Of a DNA stretch of 6,368 nt, positions 1-5,561 are shown in pieces. This stretch comes from Nitrospira sp. Lineage in GTDB: Bacteria > Nitrospirota > Nitrospiria > Nitrospirales > Nitrospiraceae. Each line of letters starts with the position of its first letter. Within the stretch, counting starts at the first letter, position 1. The translations under genes were made by a program, and so were the position numbers. The stretch lies in contig VGXD01000126.1 in NCBI GenBank assembly GCA_016873525.1, forward strand, positions 1 to 6,368, given 5' to 3'. The notes beneath the pieces are model-generated. The model made no database searches. It had not been told where the DNA came from and saw only the letters and a list, made by a program, of their open reading frames with translations.

Positions 1-63
1 GGCTTCCGGTCCGTCGTGGAACTGGAGCGGACGGCGGTGGTCCAGGGAACCAAGGCGGACTGA
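1..63 (+). CDS. 3' end of an unidentified upstream gene (partial)
   Basis: The first frame is open from the window edge to a TGA at 61-63 and encodes the last 20 residues of a protein, beginning GFRSVVELERTAVV and ending QGTKAD. The tail is polar and shows no recognisable motif, so no function can be assigned. It is supported as a real gene end because the next gene's strong ribosome binding site overlaps its stop codon and leaves only 15 bases between the two, a typical operon junction. It is therefore probably co-transcribed with the DUF420 gene. Confidence 0.6.
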   Translation, partial: GFRSVVELERTAVVQGTKAD

Positions 64-68
64 GGAGG
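63..68 (+). promoter_or_regulatory. Shine-Dalgarno sequence of the DUF420 gene
   Basis: A perfect AGGAGG ends 10 bases before the ATG at 79. Its first A is the last base of the upstream TGA stop. This fixes the DUF420 start and suggests translation coupled to the preceding gene. It is the clearest ribosome binding site in the window. Confidence 0.8.
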
Positions 69-78
69 TTCGCACACG

Positions 79-795
79 ATGCTCGAATGGTTGAAACAGC
101 CGGGTTTTTTCGGTACGCATGCCACGCTCGGCGCCGATGTCAGCCAGCTCATGGCGACGTTGTTCACCGGGCTCTTCGTGATCGGCTGGCTGCAGGCCAG
201 GCGCCGCAAGGCCGACAGCCATCACTGGCTGATGCTGGGCGGCATGGCGGCGATGCTGGCGTTTTTTACGAGCTATTACCTGTTCAGACAACTGGGCATC
301 CTGGCGGTGGAAGGCAAGGAAGGGTTCGGCGGCTCCCAGGCGCTCTACGACCGGGTCTTCATCCCGCTCCTGACCGTGCACATCATCCTGGTGATCATCG
401 GTCTTGTGATGGCCTTCTACATGATCGTTCTGGGGTTTCGTTCCCAGACCTTTTTGGAAGGGCGCCGGATGCTCAAAAACGAGACGATGGTCTTGTCACG
501 GAGGAGGATCCTCGCCGTCTTCGGCGGCCTCACCGGTCTGATCGCCTTGTGGGTGGCCTATCGATTTGCGACGGCCGGTTTTTCCGTCCGGAAGCTGGAA
601 GTCTACCTGAGCTTGCTGTTTCTCCTGGCCATCGTCTTTAGCGTGGAATTGGTGATCCAGCGACTCTGGCCGAACGTGGAGCGACGCCATCGTGTGCTCG
701 GACGCTTCACGATGGTCATCTATTGCGTCCTGTTTGTCACCGGCAGCGTGACCTACACGATGCTCTATATCTTGTATCCGGGAAAGATTGGCTAA
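79..795 (+). CDS. DUF420 family membrane protein (CtaM/YozB-like), extended form
   Basis: This is a 238-residue polytopic inner-membrane protein. Hydrophobic segments lie near residues 22-40, 51-72, 93-119, 141-164, 173-195 and 208-231. The DUF420 pattern is visible: an Arg-rich loop followed by His48-His49 at the start of helix 2, a SYYLFRQ segment closing helix 2, TVH (His101) in helix 3, and RRH (His204) before a last helix ending in VTYTMLYILYP. DUF420 proteins are usually about 140-180 residues; this one seems to carry an extra helix pair at about 130-195. The family member CtaM is needed for aa3-type quinol oxidase function in Staphylococcus aureus, so oxidase assembly or haem handling is a reasonable inference, in keeping with the bd-like oxidase downstream. 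The start is set by a perfect AGGAGG 10 bases upstream. The stop is followed at once by a repeat element. Confidence 0.8.
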   Translation: MLEWLKQPGFFGTHATLGADVSQLMATLFTGLFVIGWLQARRRKADSHHWLMLGGMAAMLAFFTSYYLFRQLGILAVEGKEGFGGSQALYDRVFIPLLTVHIILVIIGLVMAFYMIVLGFRSQTFLEGRRMLKNETMVLSRRRILAVFGGLTGLIALWVAYRFATAGFSVRKLEVYLSLLFLLAIVFSVELVIQRLWPNVERRHRVLGRFTMVIYCVLFVTGSVTYTMLYILYPGKIG

Positions 796-889
796 GTAAT
801 GGGTGATGTGTGATGAGTCAGGAGGCGTCGTGCGGAGGGTCCACGCTGAGTCCTGAAAAACACGTCACGCAGTACGCATCACCCATCAC
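796..889 (+). repeat. Imperfect inverted repeat element, copy 1
   Basis: The element fills most of the 112-base gap between genes. The outer arms GTAATGGGTGATG (796-808) and the reverse complement of 877-889 match at 12 of 13 positions. An inner arm, TCAGGA (818-823), pairs perfectly with TCCTGA (851-856), and GCGT (825-828) can pair with ACGC (843-846), so the transcript could fold into one long, interrupted hairpin. The right arm has a loose 7-base period (TCACGCA/TCACCCA-like units). Its last 16 bases (874-889) are identical to the end of the second copy at 1455-1470. It is probably a dispersed intergenic repeat; there is no T-tract to support a terminator. Confidence 0.65.
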
Positions 890-907
890 GCGGTACTGGG
901 TTTCGCG

Positions 908-1405
908 ATGTTGATCTGCGGCTGCGGCCGGTGGATGCATACGGAAGGTTTGGATGAAAGCCCCGAGGCCGGCGATGGCCGGGCCTGGCTGGTGCGGTCC
1001 GAATGTCTGGCCTGCCGTGTGTTGGTCGGGCTCGAAGCGGCGCCGGACGAGGCGCTGAGCCTGATCGACCGGCTGATGTGGAGCGATGACGCCAGGCATC
1101 TCTTGGAACGCATGCCGCCCTACGTCGCTCCGCTGGTCCGAGACGAAGTGGAAGCCTATGCCAGGGCCAAGGGGCAGCGGGCGGTCACGACGGTGCTCCT
1201 GGGCCAGGCCAGGCAAGGCGGAGCGGTGGTCTGGGCCCTTGAAGCCGAACGACGGTTGGACAACGTGCCGGCCCCGGTGCGCGCGATGGCCAGGATGGAA
1301 TTGGAGCGGACGGCCATCGAGAGGGGAGAGGCCGAAGTCACGGTGGCCTTGATGGAAGAGGTCAAGGCCAGGTACTTCGGTATATTCGTGAAAAGTGATG
1401 GGTAA
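908..1405 (+). CDS. Tandem PCP_red-like domain protein with N-terminal Cys pairs
   Basis: This 165-residue soluble protein has three parts. Residues 1-40 carry Cys4-Gly-Cys6 and Cys33-x-x-Cys36, a layout able to hold zinc or iron. Residues 57-102 and 108-157 are two similar helical repeats. Each starts with a Trp (W58, W109), then has a Pro (P70, P121), Arg (R78, R125/R129), a Glu (E82, E133), Ala (A85, A136), Gly (G89, G140) and Thr (T94, T145). That pattern matches the small C-terminal domain of light-independent protochlorophyllide reductase subunit B (PCP_red, PF08369), but the catalytic BchB/ChlB part is absent. A role in protochlorophyllide reduction is therefore unlikely; redox or metal-cofactor delivery is a guess. 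The chosen ATG keeps the CxC pair but has no good ribosome binding site. An in-frame stop at 854-856 limits any upstream extension. The last residues (SDG) and the stop come from the second repeat. Confidence 0.75.
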   Translation: MLICGCGRWMHTEGLDESPEAGDGRAWLVRSECLACRVLVGLEAAPDEALSLIDRLMWSDDARHLLERMPPYVAPLVRDEVEAYARAKGQRAVTTVLLGQARQGGAVVWALEAERRLDNVPAPVRAMARMELERTAIERGEAEVTVALMEEVKARYFGIFVKSDG

Positions 1406-1470
1406 TGGGTCAAGAGAGAGGAAGAGATAGATTGCCCCGTATGTGCCACCCGTCACGCATCACCCATCAC
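1395..1470 (+). repeat. Imperfect inverted repeat element, copy 2
   Basis: The left arm GTGATGGGTAATGGGT (1395-1410) matches the reverse complement of 1455-1470 at 14 of 16 positions, around a 44-base purine-rich centre. The right arm continues leftward as CACCCGTC, keeping the 7-base period seen in copy 1. The TAA stop of the PCP_red-like gene (1403-1405) lies inside the left arm, so the repeat overlaps coding sequence. The centres of the two copies differ, as expected for old copies of a dispersed palindromic repeat rather than a recent duplication. Confidence 0.65.
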
Positions 1471-1480
1471 TGGTTGTAAC

Positions 1481-2563
1481 ATGCTGCATCGGATGACCCT
1501 CCGTGTGTTGCCCCGCCTCGCCGTGGCGGTAACGCAGGAGGCAGTGCGAAAAAGAAAGCGGCTCGTCATGCTGGCCCCAGGGTTGGTGGCCTTCGCCGTC
1601 TATCGGCTCGCCAAGCAGGCGGATCCCCTTGACGATCCTGTCACCTTGTTGGTCTTAAGCGGGTTGGTCTCGGCTGTGACGGCCTTGTGGGCCTACCGGA
1701 TCGGCCGCGCGGATTCGCTGAGGATGTTGTGGCAAGAGGATGGCGCCAGGCTGGTGGGCTGGGTGGTCGGGTGGATCGGATTTGCCTATGGCGTGCAGCT
1801 GTCCCTCATGGTGCTGGCCCTCTTGAAGGTGCTCGTCCACTATGACTTTCTGCGCCATCCGGACGGCCCGGCCATGATGGCGATCATCATCGCCTGTACC
1901 TCCGTCGCCAGGGATGCGTTCGAGATCGGCCATGTGCGCCTGCTGCAGCTGCAAGGCGAGTCCGTGCTGACGTTTCCGGACGGCGCGCCCCTCCGCCGGC
2001 TTTTCCAGGAGCGGCTGGGAGCCCTTCTGCAATGGCTCGGGCTGGCCGTTTGCGGCGGGATGGCCCTGGCCTTGGGGGCAGCGGAGATGAGCGAGGTTGG
2101 CCGGACGGACCTTGCCCAACTGGTGGTGGTGACGCTTGCCGCCGGCTCTCTGGCCCTGGCAGCCTACTTGGCCGGCGAACAGCGGCCCGGTGGCTGGCGG
2201 GCCAGGCTGGGCGCGGTCGGGGGGGCGGAGTTGTTTCGGTTCTGGTGGTGGCCTGGGCTGGCCTTTGCGGCCACCTATTATTTGGTGTTGGCAGGGGCCA
2301 CGTCTTTTCTGCTGAGATTGGAGCAGACCGGTGGGCTGGCTCAGGGCTTGATCGCCGGGATCGTGTCGGGCATCATGGCCCTGTATTGTTATTATCTGGG
2401 CTATCGACGGCAGCTTGAGGACCGGGTGCAGCAAACGGTGCCGGCGTCTCTCTTGCGTTGTCCCTTTGTCATGGGGATCTTGACTAAGAGCGGTCCCTTG
2501 TCCAGCAAGCCGGTTGTCCCTTCGGTCGATGGCATGGCGCAGGAATCCGGACGGAGAGGGTAA
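1481..2563 (+). CDS. Polytopic membrane protein of unknown function, about 8 helices
   Basis: I do not recognise the family of this 360-residue protein. Hydrophobic stretches lie near residues 28-45, 52-73, 91-119, 129-143, 183-202, 211-231, 256-279 and 286-308. Residues 20-28 are strongly basic (RKRKR), suggesting an inward N terminus. A polar loop at about 143-180 contains ARDAFEIGHVRLLQLQGE, with His151. The C-terminal tail (310-360) is hydrophilic and looks soluble. Length and helix count are close to CydB, the second subunit of cytochrome bd oxidase, and the gene sits 8 bases before the bd-like subunit I gene, but I see no CydB sequence motif. The start is uncertain: the ATG at 1481 follows the repeat by 10 bases with no ribosome binding site. 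Codon 22 (GTG, 1544) follows AGGAGG by only 2 bases; M30 (1568) is another option. Confidence 0.7.
   Translation: MLHRMTLRVLPRLAVAVTQEAVRKRKRLVMLAPGLVAFAVYRLAKQADPLDDPVTLLVLSGLVSAVTALWAYRIGRADSLRMLWQEDGARLVGWVVGWIGFAYGVQLSLMVLALLKVLVHYDFLRHPDGPAMMAIIIACTSVARDAFEIGHVRLLQLQGESVLTFPDGAPLRRLFQERLGALLQWLGLAVCGGMALALGAAEMSEVGRTDLAQLVVVTLAAGSLALAAYLAGEQRPGGWRARLGAVGGAELFRFWWWPGLAFAATYYLVLAGATSFLLRLEQTGGLAQGLIAGIVSGIMALYCYYLGYRRQLEDRVQQTVPASLLRCPFVMGILTKSGPLSSKPVVPSVDGMAQESGRRG
2553..2560 (+). promoter_or_regulatory. Ribosome binding site of the bd-like oxidase gene
   Basis: GGAGAGGG lies at the end of the preceding coding region, 11 bases before the ATG at 2572, and supports that start and coupled translation. 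A competing AGGAG at 2595-2599 lies 11 bases before an in-frame ATG at 2611 (Met14), which would still leave a complete signal peptide, so the true start may be either. Confidence 0.5.
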
Positions 2564-2571
2564 CGGTTTTT

Positions 2572-4476
2572 ATGGCGGTGCGTTGCATGGATCGCAGGAG
2601 CGTGGGGCGGATGTGTTCAAAGGCCGGGCCGGCGGCTCTCTTGGTCGGCTGGTTCGTCGCGGTGAGCCTGATCGCGGTCGTCGGTTTTGCCCAGGCCGAA
2701 CCGCAGGTGGCGGCCGATGTGTACTACAAGACCGAGGGGATACCGGTCGGCCCGGCGGCTCCTCCCGCCGACCCGTCGGTCTATCCTCGCTACGGTGCGC
2801 TGGATAATCGCATCCTCGTCTGGTTCGTCACGCAGCAACATACCTACTTCGGAGGCTTCGTCCTGTCCCTGCCGATCTTTTGCGTCATCATCGAGTTTTT
2901 GGGCCTCATGACGCGAGACCGGCTGGCGGCCCTTCGCTACGACCGGCTGGCGCAGGACTTTCTCAGGGTGGCGCTGCTGGCGCTGTCTCTCACGGCCGTG
3001 GTGGGCAGCCTGATGCTGGGCATGTTCATCACGCTCTACCCGACCTTCATGCAGTACATGGGCGGGACTTTCAAGACGATGATGCCGATTTACGCGTTCG
3101 TGTTCCTGGGCGAGGCGACCCTTCTGGTGGTCTACTATTACAGTTGGGATCGGATGGCAACCCCCGCGCTCAAGTGGGGCCATGCCGCGATCGGCGTCTT
3201 GGCGAACGGCCTGGGGACGGCGCTTTTGCTGTTGGCCAATACCTGGGCCGCCTTCATGATGGCGCCGGCCGGGGTGGACGCGCAAGGACGGTACCTGGGC
3301 AACGTGTGGCATCTGCTCCATTCGGCGTTGTGGAACCCGCTCAACGTGCATCGTTTCCTGGCCGACCTGATGTCCGGCGGCGCGGTGGTGATCGCCTATG
3401 CCGCCTATCGATTTTTGAGGAGCAAGTCGGACGAGGAGCGGGCCTATTACGACTGGGTCGGCTACATCTTCCTGTTCGTGACGGTCTGCGCCCTCTTGCC
3501 GATGCCCTTTGCCGGCTACTGGCTCATGCGGTCGGTCTATGCGTTCCGGCAGAGCATGGGCGTTACCATGATGGGCGGGTTGCTCACCTGGCTGTTCGTC
3601 GTGCAGGCGCTGCTGGTCGGCGTGCTGTTTCTGGGCATCAACTATTACCTCTGGCAGAGCATGGGGCGGATCCGCGGCGGCGAGCGGTATCAGCGGCACC
3701 TCAAATACCTGGTCGTGGCCTTGACGATTTGCCTGTTCGTCTGGCTGACCCCGCATACGATTATGATGGGTCCAGGAGAAGGCAAGGCCATGGGCGGCGC
3801 GCAGCATCCGGTGATCGGCAATTACGGAGTCATGTCGGCCAAGAACGGCGCGATCAACGTGATGATCTGCCTGACGGCGCTCAGCTATATCTTCTACCGG
3901 CGCGCGAACCGGACGCTCACGGTGCCCTGGGCGAGGCAAGGGAATATCGTGCTGGCCGCGCTGTTTACGGCCGGCATTCTCAACGTCATCTGGTTGGCGG
4001 TGTATGGGTTCTATCTGCCGGCCAGCGTCCGCGTGGGGCTGGCCTCTCCGCAGGCGCTCACCACGTTTACGTTGCTGTTCGTCGGGCTGTCGATCAACCG
4101 GGCCATGATGCGAGGCGCCAAGGTCCATGGGCCGATCGCATGGGGCAAAATTTCGGTTCGCGGCATGGTCGCGCTCTTCGGGCTGGCGGCGACCTTTACC
4201 TGGGTGATGGGCCTCATGGGCTACATTCGATCGTCGGGCCGCCTGTCCTGGCACGTCAACGAACTGTTGCCGGATCTTTCGCCATGGTCCTTTACGCCGT
4301 CGCTCGGGTTTGCCGCCAAGATGGTCACCTTGAACATGGTGGTCTTTTGGTTGACGGTGTTGCTGTTGTTTTGGATCAGCAGTCGGGACCGTGACGCGGT
4401 CCCGGCGCTCTTGTCTTCGTCCGACGAAGACCAGGCCGTGCTGCCGCCGGCCTCGCGAGAGGTGCAACCATCATGA
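2572..4476 (+). CDS. Cytochrome bd-like oxidase, subunit I-like protein, extended
   Basis: This 634-residue protein has a likely signal peptide or first helix (21-40, AQA/E cleavage site near 42) and about 13 further membrane helices (about 83-110, 133-155, 171-190, 203-228, 256-282, 296-316, 331-358, 378-395, 424-441, 458-481, 491-510, 529-551, 583-603). Compared by eye with E. coli CydA, His90 in QQHTYFGGF matches His19, Glu181 in LGEAT matches Glu107, ANTW (222-225) matches ANGW, NP (255-256) matches NP before His186, and Arg326 in AFRQSM matches Arg391. The His186 position is Ala264, with His260 nearby; Glu99 is Ile173. The Q-loop and GRQPW are absent, and there is no CXXCH. About 240 residues beyond the CydA-like core add five or six helices. 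A bd-like protein of this kind has been proposed as a terminal oxidase in Nitrospira; quinone oxidoreduction is the alternative. The gene overlaps the next by 4 bases. Confidence 0.85.
   Translation: MAVRCMDRRSVGRMCSKAGPAALLVGWFVAVSLIAVVGFAQAEPQVAADVYYKTEGIPVGPAAPPADPSVYPRYGALDNRILVWFVTQQHTYFGGFVLSLPIFCVIIEFLGLMTRDRLAALRYDRLAQDFLRVALLALSLTAVVGSLMLGMFITLYPTFMQYMGGTFKTMMPIYAFVFLGEATLLVVYYYSWDRMATPALKWGHAAIGVLANGLGTALLLLANTWAAFMMAPAGVDAQGRYLGNVWHLLHSALWNPLNVHRFLADLMSGGAVVIAYAAYRFLRSKSDEERAYYDWVGYIFLFVTVCALLPMPFAGYWLMRSVYAFRQSMGVTMMGGLLTWLFVVQALLVGVLFLGINYYLWQSMGRIRGGERYQRHLKYLVVALTICLFVWLTPHTIMMGPGEGKAMGGAQHPVIGNYGVMSAKNGAINVMICLTALSYIFYRRANRTLTVPWARQGNIVLAALFTAGILNVIWLAVYGFYLPASVRVGLASPQALTTFTLLFVGLSINRAMMRGAKVHGPIAWGKISVRGMVALFGLAATFTWVMGLMGYIRSSGRLSWHVNELLPDLSPWSFTPSLGFAAKMVTLNMVVFWLTVLLLFWISSRDRDAVPALLSSSDEDQAVLPPASREVQPS
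4458..4464 (+). promoter_or_regulatory. Ribosome binding site of the DUF3047 gene
   Basis: AGAGGTG ends 8 bases before the ATG at 4473 and lies inside the final codons of the bd-like gene. Together with the ATGA stop-start overlap (4473-4476) it indicates translational coupling and supports the chosen start. Confidence 0.6.
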
Positions 4477-5123
4477 AAGTTCGACGAACGTCCTGGGCTC
4501 CCGGCCTCGCCGCCGTTCTGGTTGGGATGGTTTTCTTGACACTGCCGGCCACGTCGCGCACGGCCCCGGCCGGCCCTCTGGTGCTGGAAGATTTCAAAGC
4601 CAAAAACGCGGACGGTTTCCCGCGGGATTGGAAAGCGCAGCGCAACGAGTCCATGGCCAAACAGGTCTACCAAGTCCAAGCGGAAGGCGAGAGCCAGTTC
4701 CTGGCCGTCCGTAAGGCGGAGCAACGGATCTATAAGAAGATTGCCTGGGATCCGAAGGCCCTGCCGATTCTGACGTGGCGCTGGCGCTTGAAGTCGGCGC
4801 CGGCCGGAGCCGAGCCGATCGCGGTGGTCTTCGTGTCGCTGGACACGGATCTCATGGTCATTCCTGTGGCGAACAAGTACGTCTGGAGCGCGACGAAGGC
4901 CAAGGGAACGATGAAGGAAGGCGGATTGTTCGATGCCTCCGAAATCGTCCAACGGACCGGCCCCCAACCGGTCGGCGAGTGGGTCGAAGAGCGGGTCAAC
5001 GCTTACGAGGATTTCAAGCGGATTCACAAGCATGAGCCGGCCGACAGGGCCTGGGGGATTTCGCTGCTGGGCGGGCCCGGCGTCGAGATCGACTTCGGCC
5101 CGATCGTCGCCTCGGCGCCCTAA
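4473..5123 (+). CDS. DUF3047 family exported protein
   Basis: This 216-residue protein has a typical Sec signal peptide: Arg4-Arg5, a hydrophobic core at about 11-24, and likely cleavage near residue 30-32. The mature part fits DUF3047 (PF11249): an LVLEDF opening (36-41), PRDW (50-53), a YQVQAEGESQFLAV strand (66-79), DP..LPILTWRWRLK (93-107), a valine-rich strand AVVFVSLD (117-124), KYVWSA (135-140), a GEWVEERVNAYEDF segment (168-181) and a closing hydrophobic strand before EIDFGPIV. The pattern suggests a beta-sandwich, periplasmic fold. The biochemical role of DUF3047 is unknown. Coupling by a 4-base overlap to the bd-like gene suggests a periplasmic accessory of the same complex. There are no Cys residues and no lipobox, so it is probably a free periplasmic protein. 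Confidence 0.8.
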   Translation: MKVRRTSWAPGLAAVLVGMVFLTLPATSRTAPAGPLVLEDFKAKNADGFPRDWKAQRNESMAKQVYQVQAEGESQFLAVRKAEQRIYKKIAWDPKALPILTWRWRLKSAPAGAEPIAVVFVSLDTDLMVIPVANKYVWSATKAKGTMKEGGLFDASEIVQRTGPQPVGEWVEERVNAYEDFKRIHKHEPADRAWGISLLGGPGVEIDFGPIVASAP

Positions 5124-5130
5124 CGATCGG

Positions 5131-5514
5131 ATGGTTGCCACGGCAACCAAGAAGCCGGCAATGTCTCCACGGAAATTGGTCGATATGGGGTTGGGCGCGG
5201 CGGTCATGGGGACCGTCGGAACCCTGATTGGCTTGCTGATGGGCGGCCATGTGCTTCCGGTGGCGGCCGGCGTCGGGGTTGCGCTTGGGACCGTCGTCGG
5301 CCTTTTCGGGGGGCGGCGGTTTCTGATCAGCATTCTGATCGGCACGATTGCGGGGGGCGTGTTGGCCTGGGTCTTGGCCGGCCCGGAAAAGATTTCGGTC
5401 GGGGCCGGGGCCGGGGCTGCGATGGGCGGATTTTTAGGCGTGCAATTTTCGATGCTCATGGATCTGCGGTCGGATCGGAAACGAGCGGCGGCCGCGAATC
5501 AGTCGAATCCGTGA
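5131..5514 (+). CDS. Small glycine-rich membrane protein, unknown function
   Basis: This 127-residue protein has a basic N terminus (TKK, PRK) followed by four hydrophobic stretches near 19-38, 41-60, 63-83 and 88-110, then a charged tail rich in Arg, Lys and Ala. Gly and Ala are spaced every few residues (for example VAAGVGVALGTVVGLFGG and GAGAGAAMGGFLGVQF), as in tightly packed helix bundles. The frame stays open far upstream inside the DUF3047 gene, but that part overlaps real coding sequence. The ATG at 5131, 7 bases after the DUF3047 stop, is the sensible start; ATG 5161 (Met11) is an alternative. Neither has a strong ribosome binding site. No family is recognised. Its position suggests an accessory or structural subunit of the oxidase locus, but this is inference. 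Confidence 0.65.
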   Translation: MVATATKKPAMSPRKLVDMGLGAAVMGTVGTLIGLLMGGHVLPVAAGVGVALGTVVGLFGGRRFLISILIGTIAGGVLAWVLAGPEKISVGAGAGAAMGGFLGVQFSMLMDLRSDRKRAAAANQSNP

Positions 5515-5561
5515 GGCCGAGGCCGTCTCCGGCCGGGTCCTGTCGAAGCTAGCGGGGGAGT

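Noticed and set aside
796..889. Repeat copy 1 as a CRISPR unit or riboswitch
   Set aside because: There are only two diverged copies with different centres, about 500 bases apart and without regular spacers, and no recognisable riboswitch core.
908..1405. Protochlorophyllide reductase subunit B
   Set aside because: Only the short C-terminal type domain is present, in duplicate; the large catalytic part is missing and no other bacteriochlorophyll gene is visible.
818..1456. 212-residue minus-strand frame spanning both repeats
   Set aside because: It crosses two repeat elements and the antisense of the PCP_red-like gene, and shows no family motif.
2880..4394. 504-residue open frame in another plus frame inside the bd-like gene
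   Set aside because: Its composition (Arg, Gly, Ala, Asp, His-rich) lacks any domain, and it lies wholly inside a well-supported gene.
2617..4467. 616-residue open frame on the minus strand across the bd-like gene
   Set aside because: Its translation is rich in His, Arg, Pro, Gln and Asp with no hydrophobic core or motif, as expected for the antisense of a GC-rich gene. The plus strand encodes a clear membrane oxidase-like protein.
4933..5130. N-terminal extension of the small membrane protein into the DUF3047 gene
   Set aside because: This part is the out-of-frame shadow of DUF3047 coding sequence; the hydrophobic, gene-like part begins after 5131.
4221..5459. 412-residue open frame on the minus strand
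   Set aside because: It spans the antisense of parts of three plus-strand genes, is low-complexity Pro/Arg/Ala-rich, and has no supporting start context.
5521..5534. GGCCG-TCTC-CGGCC hairpin between genes as a terminator
   Set aside because: The stem has only 5 pairs and no T-run follows; the SUMF1-fold gene starts 27 bases later on the same strand.
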